In this document: positions 32,235-41,004 of the stretch, one piece after another
Numbering within the stretch: position 1 is the stretch's first letter
Layout: the number at the start of each line of letters is the position of its first letter
DNA from: Brucella cytisi
Lineage (GTDB): Bacteria; Pseudomonadota; Alphaproteobacteria; Rhizobiales; Rhizobiaceae
NCBI GenBank assembly: GCA_012103075.1
Contig: JAAVLQ010000001.1
Span: forward strand, 2,203,501-2,267,500
DNA: 64,000 nucleotides
Direction of reading: 5' to 3'
The notes under the pieces: generated by a model
Seen by the model: only the letters and a program-made list of their open reading frames with translations
Told to the model about the DNA's origin: nothing
Databases searched by the model: none
Made by a program: the position numbers and the translations under genes

Positions 32235-32879
32235 TCAGGCCGGGTCTGGCCGTTTGAAATCACCCGTCTGGTGATCCATCACCCACAGCTCGCCGGTCGA
32301 GATATCGAACCATGCACCGTGCAGAGTGAGCTTGCCCTTCTTCTCCAGAATATCGACGCAAGGGAATGTGCGCAGATTGTTGATGGAGTAGCGGATCGAG
32401 ATACGTTCCAGCGCGGTCTGGCGCTCGCTCTGCGTCATGAGCTGATTGCCACTGATGGCTTCGGCTGCAGGCGCGATCAGGCTCATCCATTTGCCGATGA
32501 AGTCACCCGGCGAAAGCGGTGCGCTTTCGGTGTCGAGCGCAGCCTTGATGCCGCCGCAACGGCCATGGCCCATGACGACGATGTTCTTCACCTTGAGGCT
32601 CTGAACCGCAAATTCCAGTGCTGCCGAAGCAGCATGGTATTCGCCATCGGGCTCGTAAGGCGGAATGAGATTGGCAACATTGCGCAGGACGAAGATTTCG
32701 CCGGGCGCCGTGTTGAAGATGGTTTCGGGAGCCGCACGGGAGTCACAGCAAGCGATAACCAGCGTTTCCGGTGATTGTCCCTTGTCGGCCAAATGGCGAT
32801 ATCGTGAAGTTTCGTGGGCAAAATGCTCGCGCATGAAGGTTCGATAACCGGCGAGAAGTGAGTCTGGAAGATCAACCAT
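32235..32879 (-). CDS. Beta-class carbonic anhydrase
   Basis: 214 residues. Zinc ligands and active-site dyad are present: C44, D46 and R48 in ACCDSRAAPE, and H105 and C108 in MGHGRCGG. It interconverts CO2 and bicarbonate, supplying carboxylases; related Brucella enzymes are needed for growth in air. It is full length and intact, and converges on the transglycosylase gene. No transporter partner is adjacent. Confidence 0.96.
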   Translation of the reverse strand: MVDLPDSLLAGYRTFMREHFAHETSRYRHLADKGQSPETLVIACCDSRAAPETIFNTAPGEIFVLRNVANLIPPYEPDGEYHAASAALEFAVQSLKVKNIVVMGHGRCGGIKAALDTESAPLSPGDFIGKWMSLIAPAAEAISGNQLMTQSERQTALERISIRYSINNLRTFPCVDILEKKGKLTLHGAWFDISTGELWVMDHQTGDFKRPDPA

Positions 32880-32980
32880 ATTTTTCCAATATCCCTATCG
32901 AAAACCGAGATCAATCGAAATGCACTGAACGGACTGCGTCCAATTGGACGCATGATCCCTTTCGCTTTCATGCAAGCTTC

Positions 32981-33691
32981 TCAAGCCCATATCGCCATGC
33001 GAAGACCAAAAGCATCGCGTTCTTCATGGTCGGGATGCGGGCGCGCTTCACCGCGCGCATGACGACCAGCCACGAGATACATGGCGCAGGCGTCAAGAAA
33101 GTCATCCTCCTTGGCACCGCGTGGAACGCGACCTTTCAAAAATCCTCCGGCAATCCGCAGTGCTGCAACAAGGCCCGGCGCTCGGCCATTCCTTCCGGAT
33201 TCACCCGGCTTTTGATCTTCTTCGGCAGGGACATGGCCTTCATGCCATTCAAAACCGCAAAAGCCAGTTCGGGATGCGATTCGATGATACGCTCGGCAAG
33301 CCGTAGATCGCAGCGCAAAATTCATCGATCTCGCAGATCTTCGGGAAAAGCCCGAAAGCCTGCCGGGAAACCTTGCGTGGCGGGTCGGTGCGTTCCAGCG
33401 ACAAAGAACAGCTCTCGCGATAATCTTCGGCATAGACAGCAGCACGCGGCGGAATGGAAAAACACTCGATTGCCTTCCGGCAAGATGTGCTCGTGCGGCC
33501 CGCTCCGCCGAACGCCCGCCCTTTTCCGGCAGGCCGATCGGCATATCGACCGCAATGATCGCTTCGTCCGGAAGCGACGCCACCGGGGCGGAGAAACTGC
33601 CGAACACTTCCGCTCGCAAACCGCCGCCATCCCCGATCACGGCGATCCAGCCGCGAGGACAGCCGTCAACACCAGCAAGCACTGGAGCCAT
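32981..33691 (-). CDS. DUF429 family protein (three frameshifts)
   Basis: About 237 residues after repair. It begins APVLAGVDGCPRGWIAV, the DUF429 signature, and continues with AVDMPIGLPE, RQSSVFSIPPRAAVY, and ESHPELAFAVLNG then PEGMAERRALL in the repaired frame, ending RDAFGLRMAIWA. Three Ts are missing, near 33465, 33325 and 33137; all are in T runs. The fold resembles RNase H-like nucleases, but activity in this family is uncertain. ATG 33691 lies 6 bases after the pdxY stop, implying co-transcription with that kinase. Confidence 0.85.
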   Translation of the reverse strand: MAPVLAGVDGCPRGWIAVIGDGGGLRAEVFGSFSAPVASLPDEAIIAVDMPIGLPEKGGRSAERAARAHLAGRQSSVFPFRRVLLSMPKIIARAVLCRWNAPTRHARFPGRLSGFSRRSARSMNFALRSTACRAYHRIASRTGFCGFEWHEGHVPAEEDQKPGESGRNGRAPGLVAALRIAGGFLKGRVPRGAKEDDFLDACAMYLVAGRHARGEARPHPDHEERDAFGLRMAIWA

Positions 33692-33696
33692 AAGTG

Positions 33697-34590
33697 TCAA
33701 GCGCGGAACCCCTTGGTCGGATGCATCAGCCGCCGCGTCTGCACCATGGCCATCGGCGTGGCGAGGCTCGACGCATCGGCTTCCAGCATCAGCTCGTCCG
33801 CCCCGCGCTTTGCCGAACGCGCCATGATTTCGAACACTGCCGCAGTAGTGCTCTGCAGCATCTTTTCCTCCGCCATGCCAGACAGGCGACGCGCCAGAAA
33901 CACGGCAGAGGTCAGATCACCGAGACCGTTGGTCGGGCCATCGACACGGCGATGTTCGGCCATCAGCGCCATGGTCGGCGTGAGCAGAATATTGCCGATG
34001 CTGCCGCTCATCAGCGGAAAGGCCGAGGTGACCAGCATGGTTGCCGGACCGGCTTCCAAAGCGGCCTCCATCAAGGCGGAATTGTCTTCCAGCGGAACGC
34101 CGGTCATCCATGAAAGCTCGAAACGATTGGGTGTTGCGATATCGGCAAGCGGCAGAAGCTTGTCGCGAATACCCATGGCAGTCGCTTCGGGGACATAAAG
34201 CCCCTTTTCATCGCCGATGACGGGATCGCACAGATAGACCGCCCCGGATTCTTTGCCTTCACGGCTTTGACCAGTTCGGCAACGGCTGCCGCCTGCTCGG
34301 GATGGCCGAGATAGCCGGTCAGGACAGCACCCACCTCGCCAAGCCACGGTGCGCGCTGAAGATCCTGCATCAGGCGCGAAAACTCTTCCGCCGGTGGCAC
34401 GATGCGTCCAGCCGGAGCACGGAACCCCATGGCCCGGATGCCATGGCAGCACCACGGTCGGCACGGCCCAGACGGGAAAGCCCAGCGTTTCCAATGCGAA
34501 TACGGCGGCTCGATTGCCAACCGACCCGCGCACGACATGGCTTGAGATGACAATAACGGTTGTCGCATCCGAAGGCGCAGAAAGCGTCAT
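33697..34590 (-). CDS. pdxY: Pyridoxal kinase (two frameshifts)
   Basis: Ribokinase-like kinase of the vitamin B6 salvage pathway, about 297 residues. It shows VIVISSHVVRGSVGNRAAVFALETLGFPVWAVPTV at the start, LCDPVIGDEKGLYVPE, NRFELSWMTG, and the phosphate-binding GPTNGLGDLTSAVFLARRL, where the family more often reads GTGDLF. One extra G near 34430 and one missing near 34240 cancel each other's frame. It is in a small operon: membrane protein at 34598-34880, then pdxY, then DUF429. With yggS this is the second B6-related gene in the window, 29 kb apart. Confidence 0.92.
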   Translation of the reverse strand: MTLSAPSDATTVIVISSHVVRGSVGNRAAVFALETLGFPVWAVPTVVLPWHPGHGVPCSGWTHRATGGRVFAPDAGSSARTVAWRGGCCPDRLSRPSRAGGSRCRTGQSREGKESGAVYLCDPVIGDEKGLYVPEATAMGIRDKLLPLADIATPNRFELSWMTGVPLEDNSALMEAALEAGPATMLVTSAFPLMSGSIGNILLTPTMALMAEHRRVDGPTNGLGDLTSAVFLARRLSGMAEEKMLQSTTAAVFEIMARSAKRGADELMLEADASSLATPMAMVQTRRLMHPTKGFRA

Positions 34591-34597
34591 TGGGTAC

Positions 34598-34880
34598 CTA
34601 GCTTTGCATGAGATAGAAAATGAGCCAGACGATGATCGCCAGCGTGATGAGGAAGCCGAGCCCGCGCCCGACACGCGTGGCCCAGAGTTCGATGGGATCA
34701 TTTTTCGGGAGCGTCGGTGGCAGCCAGATGATGAGCAGTGCGGGAAAATCCGCGCCGCACGATGCCTTCGGCACCGGTCTGCTCGCGTTCGAGCCTGTCG
34801 AGAATACGCCGAGCCTCTTCCTGACGCTCGCGTCCCGGCCCGCCGCCTTCCCCTATGCCCGCCTGCTGGCGCTCGCCCAT
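34598..34880 (-). CDS. Small membrane protein of unknown function (one frameshift)
   Basis: About 94 residues. The N-terminal half is soluble and charged (GPGRERQEEARRILDRLEREQ). After the repaired frame come a hydrophobic segment (PALLIIWLPPTLP), the DPIELWATRVGRGLG linker and a second membrane segment ending FYLMQS at 34598. A one-base insertion near 34750 breaks the frame. It lies 7 bases upstream of pdxY and is probably co-transcribed. I do not recognise the family beyond short alphaproteobacterial membrane proteins. Confidence 0.7.
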
Positions 34881-34904
34881 GCTCTGCCTGCCCTTTGCAA
34901 TGAC

Positions 34905-34980
34905 CTAGTGTGACTTTGAATCCGAAATTCGTTCGCAACCCCGCCCCAGAGTGATACGAATTTCGGATTCGCCACACTAG
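34905..34980. repeat. 76-bp palindromic element
   Basis: Outer arms CTAGTGTG / CACACTAG and inner arms GAATCCGAAATTCGT / ACGAATTTCGGATTC (15 bp, perfect) flank a 23-base loop. It has no coding capacity. It sits between the pdxY operon and the MDR oxidoreductase and has no second copy in the window. It looks like a small mobile or structural repeat. Confidence 0.75.
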
Positions 34981-35048
34981 TTTCCAACAGAAGAAACAGG
35001 CACAGCATCACGCTCAAGTCGCAGTTCTGCAAGCAGTTTATTGCAGTC

Positions 35049-36068
35049 TCATGCGAGCTTCACGATCAGCTTTCCGAAATTACCTCCTTCCAGCAGGGAA
35101 ATGAAAGCTTTCGGCGCATTCTCCAGCCCATCAACAATGTCTTCGCGATAACGCACCTGACCGTCGGCAATCCACTTCACCATGTCATGGTAAAAGGCTG
35201 GCCTCTGATCGGCAAAATCACGCTGGATAAAACCGCGAATGGTCAGGCTTTTCGACAGAATATCCCGCATCACCAGCGGCAGCCGGTCAGGTCCATCGAA
35301 CGGGCCGCTCTGATTGTACTGCGCAATTAGGCCACAGACCGGAATCCGCGCAAACTGGTTCAGCAGCGGAAACACCGCGTCGAAAACCTTGCCGCCGACG
35401 TTTTCGAAATAAACGTCGATGCCCTTCGGGCAGGCCTCAGCCAGTTCCTGCGCGAAATTTTTGCTGTGGTGATCGATAGCCACATCGAAACCGAATTCAT
35501 CGATCAACGCCTTGCATTTATCCGCTCCGCCCGCAATGCCGACAGCGCGTGCGCCCTTCATCCGGGCAATCTGCCCGACAGCAGAACCGACCGGACCGGT
35601 TGCGGCCGCAACCGCGACGGTCTCGCCCGGTTTCGGCTGGCCGATGGTGAGCAGGCCGGAATAGGCGGTAAAGCCCGGCATGCCAAGAACGCCAAGCGCC
35701 GTCGTTACAGGGGCTTCCTTCGGGTGGAGCTTGCGCAAGGTCGAGGCATCGGCAACCGCATAATCCTGCCAGCCGGAATGGGAAAGCACGAAATCACCCG
35801 GAGCAAAGCCCGCGCTCTTGCTTTCAACGACTTCGCCTACCGTGCCACCCTCCATCACATCGCCAATTGCCACCGGCGCGGCATAGGATTTGGCCGCGCT
35901 CATACGCCCACGCATATAAGGATCGAGCGACAGATAATGCAGTCTCAGGAGAACCTCACCGTCGCCGGGGCTCGGGATCGCCACTTCCTCCAGCCGGAAG
36001 TTTTCTGCGGTCGGCCGGCCTTCCGGGCGCGATGCCAGCACGATACGGCGATTGATCTTTTCGCTCAT
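35049..36068 (-). CDS. Zinc-independent NADP-dependent oxidoreductase, MDR family (CurA-like)
   Basis: 339 residues, intact. It belongs to the medium-chain dehydrogenase/reductase branch with leukotriene B4 reductase and E. coli CurA: LSLDPYMRGRM, GFAPGDFVLSHSGWQDY, LGMPGFTAYSGLL, the Rossmann motif VAAATGPVGSAVGQIA, YFENVGGKVFDAV and IRGFIQRDF. It probably reduces the double bond of unsaturated aldehydes or ketones with NADPH. No structural zinc cysteines are seen, as expected. Single gene starting at 36068. Confidence 0.94.
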   Translation of the reverse strand: MSEKINRRIVLASRPEGRPTAENFRLEEVAIPSPGDGEVLLRLHYLSLDPYMRGRMSAAKSYAAPVAIGDVMEGGTVGEVVESKSAGFAPGDFVLSHSGWQDYAVADASTLRKLHPKEAPVTTALGVLGMPGFTAYSGLLTIGQPKPGETVAVAAATGPVGSAVGQIARMKGARAVGIAGGADKCKALIDEFGFDVAIDHHSKNFAQELAEACPKGIDVYFENVGGKVFDAVFPLLNQFARIPVCGLIAQYNQSGPFDGPDRLPLVMRDILSKSLTIRGFIQRDFADQRPAFYHDMVKWIADGQVRYREDIVDGLENAPKAFISLLEGGNFGKLIVKLA

Positions 36069-36419
36069 GAACGGAACTCCTGACAGTGATGATCGGGCTT
36101 CGAGCTACATATTATTAGTTTAGGGCGATGATCGGAAAAGTTGAGCTTTTGCAATCAAAATCAAGCTATACATCCGTTGTGAACGCTTGGCTTGGAAAGC
36201 TGTTCCAAAGCTAGCGAATTTGCGCTGTGCGTCACCCTCTTTGCAGCGGCCTTGCGCCTTAGAGCCTGAACCAAAAATCGGCAGGCCGTGGCGAAAATGG
36301 TGATTTTCGAGTACCGGAGCGCAATGTACTTATTAACGTACATGAGCACCGGAACGCAGGAAATTGCCATTTGCAGACCGGCATGGCGACTTTTGGAACA
36401 GGCTCTTAGGACAAACGAC
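36069..36419. other. Divergent intergenic region with family C element
   Basis: 351 bases between the MDR oxidoreductase and the DUF3088 gene. The right half is the full family C element (36261-36406). The left half carries the oxidoreductase promoter and is otherwise featureless to me. Confidence 0.5.
36261..36406. repeat. Family C repeat, full-length copy with 20-bp terminal inverted repeats
   Basis: 146 bases. The left end AGAGCCTGAACCAAAAATCG and the right end CGACTTTTGGAACAGGCTCT are inverted copies with two mismatches or fewer. The centre holds the hairpin TACCGGAGCGCAATGTAC, then TTATTAACGTACATGAGC, then ACCGGA. The layout is that of a MITE. Related sequences lie at 7961-8055 and 22841-22919. 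Confidence 0.8.
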
Positions 36420-36767
36420 ATGAATGAGGACAAGCTTTTTCTCTTGAAACCGGGGTTTGAAGATCCGGCTTATCCCGGCCAGCTTTTCTATTGCTGGCAT
36501 TGCGCCCTCATCGAGGGTGTTCTGGCTTCTTTTCCGGCACTGGGAGACAGGCTGGATATAGAGCGCGTCGACTGGCAGCGCCCGCGCAGGGCCGTCATAG
36601 AACTGGCAGGCGAAGACAACCAAAACCTGCCCTTGCTGGTACTGAAGGAAGGCGACCGGTCCCCGTTCGAGACCGGGAGGCACGAAGGGTGTTCGCTGAT
36701 CGGCGACCCGCACAAGATACTGGCCGCCCTTGCGGAGCGGCACGGCTTTCCGCTGCCGCATCCGTAA
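36420..36767 (+). CDS. DUF3088 family protein
   Basis: A 115-residue protein. It starts MNEDKLFLLKPGFEDP and contains PGQLFYCWHCALIEGVLASFP and then a DIERVDWQRPRR strand, giving a thioredoxin-like outline in which a WHC replaces the CxxC; this matches DUF3088. Function is unknown. ATG 36420 is 14 bases beyond the family C repeat, so its promoter may lie within that element. It ends at a bidirectional terminator. Confidence 0.8.
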   Translation: MNEDKLFLLKPGFEDPAYPGQLFYCWHCALIEGVLASFPALGDRLDIERVDWQRPRRAVIELAGEDNQNLPLLVLKEGDRSPFETGRHEGCSLIGDPHKILAALAERHGFPLPHP

Positions 36768-36772
36768 AATAA

Positions 36773-36797
36773 AAACCCCGCCACAAGGGCGGGGTTT
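36773..36797. terminator. Bidirectional terminator, DUF3088 / mmsA
   Basis: AAACCCCGCC-ACAAG-GGCGGGGTTT hairpin between the two convergent genes, with A/T runs on both sides. Confidence 0.9.
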
Positions 36798-36823
36798 CGC
36801 TTGGGGACAGTAAGGCTTGCCTA

Positions 36824-38319
36824 TTACTTCATCGTCGGGATGACGAATTCCGCACCGTCTTTCACACCAGACGGCCAACGCGAGGTGACGGTCTTGGTCT
36901 TGGTGTAGAAGCGGAATGCATCCGGGCCGTGCTGGTTGAGATCGCCGAAGCCGGAAGCCTTCCAGCCGCCGAAGGTGTAATAGGCGATCGGAACCGGGAT
37001 CGGCACATTGATACCGACCATGCCGACCTGCACGCGGCTGGCGAAATCGCGGGCAGCATCACCGTCACGGGTGAAGATCGCAACGCCGTTGCCATATTCA
37101 TGATCGTTCGGCAGAGCCAGCGCTTCCTCGTAGTTCTTGGCGCGCACGACCGAGAGAACCGGACCGAAGATTTCTTCCTTGTAGATACGCATGTCCTTGG
37201 TCACGTTGTCGAACAGGCAACCACCCATGTAGAAGCCATCTTCATAGCCCTGCATCTTGAAGTTACGGCCATCGACGACCAGCTTCGCGCCTTCTTCGAC
37301 ACCGAGGTCCACATAGCCGCGTACGCGGTCGAGCGCAGCCTTGGTGACCAGCGGGCCGTAATCGGCGGAATTGTCGGTGGAGGTGCCGATCTTCAGCGAT
37401 TCAACACGGGGAATGAGCTTTTCCATCAGACGGTTGGCGGTGTCTTCACCGACCGGAACGGCAACCGAAATCGCCATGCAGCGTTCGCCAGCCGAACCGT
37501 AGCCAGCGCCGATCAGCGCATCGACGGTCTGGTCCATGTCGGCATCCGGCATGATGAGAAGGTGGTTCTTCGCACCACCGAAGCACTGCACGCGCTTGCC
37601 GTTCGAGCAGCCGCGGCCATAAATATACTGGGCAATCGGCGTGGAGCCGACAAAGCCGATGGCCTGCACGTCCGGATCGTCGAGCAGCGCATCCACCGAT
37701 TCCTTGTCGCCGTTGACGACGTTGAAAATGCCTGCCGGAAGACCGGCTTCCATGAACAGTTCGGCAAGGCGCATCGGTACGCCCGGATCGCGTTCGGATG
37801 GCTTCAGGATGAAGGCATTGCCGCAGGCAATCGCCGGACCGGCCTTCCAGAGCGGGATCATGGCCGGGAAGTTGAATGGCGTGATGCCAGCAACAACACC
37901 GAGCGGCTGGCGCATGGGTAAGTGTCGATGCCCGTACCGGCATTGTCGGTGAACTCGCCTTTCAGCATGTGCGCCGCACCGAGGCAGACTTCCACCACTT
38001 CGAGGCCGCGCTGGATGTCGCCCTTGGCGTCGGCAATGGTCTTGCCGTGTTCGCGGGCCAGCAATTCGGCGGGGCTGTCATATTCGGCTTCGACCAGTTC
38101 GACGAACTTGCGCAGGATGCGAACGCGACGCTGCGGGTTGGTCGCAGCCCGGGCTGGCTGTGCGGCCTTGGCGTTTTCGACAGCCGCGCGCACTTCTTCC
38201 TTGGTGGCGAGCGCTACCTTGCCCTGCACCGAGCCGTCGAGCGGCTGGAAGACGTCTGCCGTGCGGCCGCTCTTGCCTGCCACATGCTTGCCGCCGATGA
38301 AATGTCCGATATTGCGCAT
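36824..38319 (-). CDS. mmsA: Methylmalonate-semialdehyde dehydrogenase (one frameshift)
   Basis: CoA-acylating aldehyde dehydrogenase of valine and inositol breakdown, about 498 residues. It starts [15 protein letters not shown]; then [49 protein letters not shown], the catalytic Cys in [25 protein letters not shown] and the C-terminal [11 protein letters not shown]. One base is missing near 37917, where TACCCATG should give Tyr-x-Met. GGGAGG before ATG 38319 supports the start. A LysR gene is divergent from it and is the natural candidate regulator. Confidence 0.95.
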
Positions 38320-38475
38320 CGAAGAACCTCCCTGATGATCGCTTTGAGGAGCCTGCAAAGCTCCCATCGTTGACATCATCTTGACTCTGCAAATTCATGA
38401 TTGCAAGGCGATGAAAAGCGTATCCGTTGTGCAAATTTTATAGTAATCAGAATACATCCTTATGCAGAGAGCATC

Positions 38476-39357
38476 ATGAACTGGGACGATATTCGCATAT
38501 TCCTCGCTGTTGCTCGCTCAGGCCAAATTCTGGGCGCGGCCAAAAGGCTCGGCCTCAACCACACCACGGTTGCCCGGCGGCTGACCGCGCTTGAAACGGC
38601 GTTGTCCACCACGCTCCTGACCCGCCGCACCAACGGCTCGACGCTGACACAGGCGGGCGAGGAGTTTCTGCTCGCCGCCGAACGCATGGAAGCCGAAATG
38701 CTTTCCGCCCGCTCGCATGTCGGCAATGCGGATATTGCCGTGTCGGGCACAGTGCGTATCGGCGCGCCGGACGGGTTCGGGGTCAACTTTCTGGCGCCCC
38801 GGTTGGCGCGGCTGACACAGAAATATCCGGACCTGACCATCCAGCTTGTGCCAGTGCCGCGCTCGTTCTCACTGTCGCGCCGTGAAGCCGATATCGCCAT
38901 TACCGTCGAACGTCCGGAACAAGGCAGGCTGATCGCGCGCAGGCTCGTCGATTATACGCTCGGTCTCTATGCGCATCGCAGCTATCTGGAGGAGAACGGC
39001 ACGCCGGAAAACACCGACGATCTCGCCCGGCACCGGCTCATCGGCTATGTGGAGGATCTCGTCATCAACCCGTCGCTGGCCTATGCGCCGGAAATCAGCC
39101 GCGACTGGAAACCGGCCTTCGAAGTATCGAGCGCGCTTGGACAGGTCGAGGCCGTGCGCGCCGGTGCAGGCATCGGCATATTGCACGCCTTCATCGCCCG
39201 CGCCGATCCCGATCTCGTGCCCATTCTGCCAGATCGGGTGATCCGGCGCGCCTACTGGCTCGCCTATCATGAATCTGCCCGCACATTGCGGCGCGTCACC
39301 GCCATATCGGCACTGATTTCCGAACTGGTGGAAAGCGAGAAATCGCTGTTCAGTTAA
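38476..39357 (+). CDS. LysR-family transcriptional regulator
   Basis: 293 residues, intact. The N-terminal winged helix (WDDIRIFLAVARSGQILGAAKRLGLNHTTVARRLTALE) is followed by the two-lobed effector-binding domain (GTVRIGAPDGFGVNFLAPRL; VRAGAGIGILHAFIA). The start at 38476 is chosen because MNWDDIRIF is the family's usual opening. Being divergent from mmsA (156 bases between starts) suggests that it controls the dehydrogenase in response to a valine- or inositol-pathway intermediate; that is inference. Confidence 0.93.
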   Translation: MNWDDIRIFLAVARSGQILGAAKRLGLNHTTVARRLTALETALSTTLLTRRTNGSTLTQAGEEFLLAAERMEAEMLSARSHVGNADIAVSGTVRIGAPDGFGVNFLAPRLARLTQKYPDLTIQLVPVPRSFSLSRREADIAITVERPEQGRLIARRLVDYTLGLYAHRSYLEENGTPENTDDLARHRLIGYVEDLVINPSLAYAPEISRDWKPAFEVSSALGQVEAVRAGAGIGILHAFIARADPDLVPILPDRVIRRAYWLAYHESARTLRRVTAISALISELVESEKSLFS

Positions 39358-39403
39358 GCATGATCCCGAAAAGTGGAAGCCAGCTTTCGGATCAGATCAT
39401 GCT
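39358..39403. repeat. Palindromic repeat related to family B
   Basis: AGCATGATCCCGAAAAGTGG, then AAGCCAGCTTTCGGATCAGA, then TCATGCT. The ends AGCATGATC / GATCATGCT pair. This GCATGATCCCGAAAAGTGG block is frequent in Rhizobiales intergenic DNA. It lies between the convergent LysR and DUF1275 genes. Confidence 0.65.
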
Positions 39404-39406
39404 AAA

Positions 39407-40051
39407 TCAATTGAGCCGCATATAGGCGACCATGACGCCGACAATCATTGCAGCCGGAACGAACAAGGCGTCGAGGCCGATGAAATAATGGCCGAGACCG
39501 CCGCCGACAGCGCCCAGCATCAGGGACAGCCAGACCGCCACATGCTGCAGCCAGCGCCATTTCGGCGTTTCACCGCGCAGCGAACAGGCAAGATCTGCGG
39601 CTGCGTTGAAAAGCGTACCAGTCACATAGGTCACGCCAAGACGCGCAGCCCCGATGGGCTGCACCGCAGCATTCTGCGCGCCCATGGCTGCGGCAAGCAA
39701 CAGCACCGGCTGGACCAGCAATGCACCCTCGCGCCGCAACACGCCGACCAGCAGCAGGATCGCCACCACGCTTGCCATCACATAAAGACTGCCCGCACGA
39801 CCGTATGAACGCACCGCAAGCGTGCCGAAGAAGGCGCCGGAAAAGAACAGCACGATCAGGATCGCGGGAAACCAGACCAGCACAGTGCCCTGCACGCCGG
39901 GCTGTCCCGCCAGCGCGACACCCAGCTGCGTGGTATTGCCGCTCATGAAGGATGCAAAGAAACCGCCCAGCTGCAGGAAGGCAATCGCATCGACGAAACC
40001 AGCCGATGCGGTCAGAACCAGACCGAGCGAAAGTTTGGAATTCGGTGTCAT
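39407..40051 (-). CDS. DUF1275 (YoaK family) membrane protein
   Basis: 214 residues with six or so membrane segments: GLVLTASAGFVDAIAFLQLGGFFASFMSGNTTQLGVAL at the start, MGAQNAAVQPIGAARLGVTYVTGTLFNAAADLA in the middle. These are the conserved parts of DUF1275. No substrate or role is established. Intact, starting at 40051. Confidence 0.9.
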   Translation of the reverse strand: MTPNSKLSLGLVLTASAGFVDAIAFLQLGGFFASFMSGNTTQLGVALAGQPGVQGTVLVWFPAILIVLFFSGAFFGTLAVRSYGRAGSLYVMASVVAILLLVGVLRREGALLVQPVLLLAAAMGAQNAAVQPIGAARLGVTYVTGTLFNAAADLACSLRGETPKWRWLQHVAVWLSLMLGAVGGGLGHYFIGLDALFVPAAMIVGVMVAYMRLN

Positions 40052-40070
40052 GGGATTGAACTTCGGAATG

Positions 40071-40097
40071 AAGAAACCCGGCTTGCGGGAAGCCGGG
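40071..40097 (-). terminator. Terminator of the GlsB-type gene
   Basis: CCCGGCTT-GCGG-GAAGCCGGG hairpin, read on the minus strand into TTTCTTC, 25 bases after the 40122 stop. Confidence 0.7.
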
Positions 40098-40121
40098 CCT
40101 GTTCAGAAGAATATTTACAGG

Positions 40122-40376
40122 TCAGGCGCGTTTGACGATGCGCAGGATAATCAGGAGGATGGCCGCGCCGATAAAGGCGTTGATGATTGAGGCGACAATC
40201 CCTCCGCCAACGGAAAATCCGAGACGCGGCAGCAACCAGCCTGCAAAGAATGCGCCGATCACGCCGACGATGATATTGCCGATCAGGCCGAAACCACCAC
40301 CCTGCACGACCTTGCCAGCCAGCCAGCCGGCGATCAGACCTACGAAAAGAAATACGAGAAGACTTCCAACATCCAT
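40122..40376 (-). CDS. GlsB/YeaQ/YmgE family membrane protein
   Basis: 84 residues and three membrane helices, rich in Gly: LIAGWLAGKVVQGGGFGLIGNIIVGVIGAFFAGWLLPRLG is the family signature (formerly 'transglycosylase-associated'). It is usually induced by stress in other bacteria; the mechanism is unknown. Intact, with its own terminator. Confidence 0.93.
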   Translation of the reverse strand: MDVGSLLVFLFVGLIAGWLAGKVVQGGGFGLIGNIIVGVIGAFFAGWLLPRLGFSVGGGIVASIINAFIGAAILLIILRIVKRA

Positions 40377-40479
40377 GCGTTTTTCTCCCTCTCAAAACGC
40401 AACCGTTCGGTGCGCCTGAAGCGAGTTGACTATATGTTGGGCGGCGGCACAAGGGGGCGGAGGCTCCTCCCCTGTTAAA

Positions 40480-41004
40480 TCAGGCTACCAGATGCCTGAA
40501 AGCCGCGACGACTTCCTCGTAAACCTTGCGCTTGAAGGGAACGATCAGTTCCGGCAGCTCGACCATCGGCTTCCATTCCCAGCAGTCGAACTCGGCAGTG
40601 TGTCCGCCGGGCGGCGGGTTGATGGCGATTTCACTCTCGTCGCCTTCGAAACGATAAGCAAACCACTTCTGCGTCTGGCCGCGATACTTGCCCTTGAGTG
40701 CCAAACCAACCAGATGCGGCGGCAGGTCGTAATTGATCCACTCCGACGCTTCTTCGAGCAGCGATACCGACTTCATGCCGGTTTCCTCATAAAGTTCGCG
40801 GATAGCCGCCTCGAGCGGCTCCTCGCCCTTGTCGATCCCACCCTGCGGCATCTGCCAGAGCTGGGTCGCGCCATCCATCTCGTCGCCCGGAATGACGATA
40901 CGACGGCCAGACCAGACCAGACCGGATTTGTTCAGCACCATAAGCCCAACACAGGGGCGGTAAGGCAAGCTTTCGGGATCGACGGGACCTTTGTGCTTCG
41001 ACAT
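40480..41004 (-). CDS. rppH: RNA pyrophosphohydrolase RppH
   Basis: A 174-residue Nudix enzyme that removes pyrophosphate from mRNA 5' ends and so starts RNase E-type decay. The Nudix box is complete ([23 protein letters not shown]), preceded by [21 protein letters not shown] and followed by [30 protein letters not shown]. It starts at ATG 41004 (MSKHKGP). It is last in the long obgE-to-rppH run of minus-strand genes and is intact. Confidence 0.95.
   Translation of the reverse strand: MSKHKGPVDPESLPYRPCVGLMVLNKSGLVWSGRRIVIPGDEMDGATQLWQMPQGGIDKGEEPLEAAIRELYEETGMKSVSLLEEASEWINYDLPPHLVGLALKGKYRGQTQKWFAYRFEGDESEIAINPPPGGHTAEFDCWEWKPMVELPELIVPFKRKVYEEVVAAFRHLVA

Noticed and set aside
33700..34977. 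A single long frame joining the small membrane protein, pdxY and upstream DNA
   Set aside because: It is created by compensating indels; the true genes have separate starts and stops (34880-34598 and 34590-33697).
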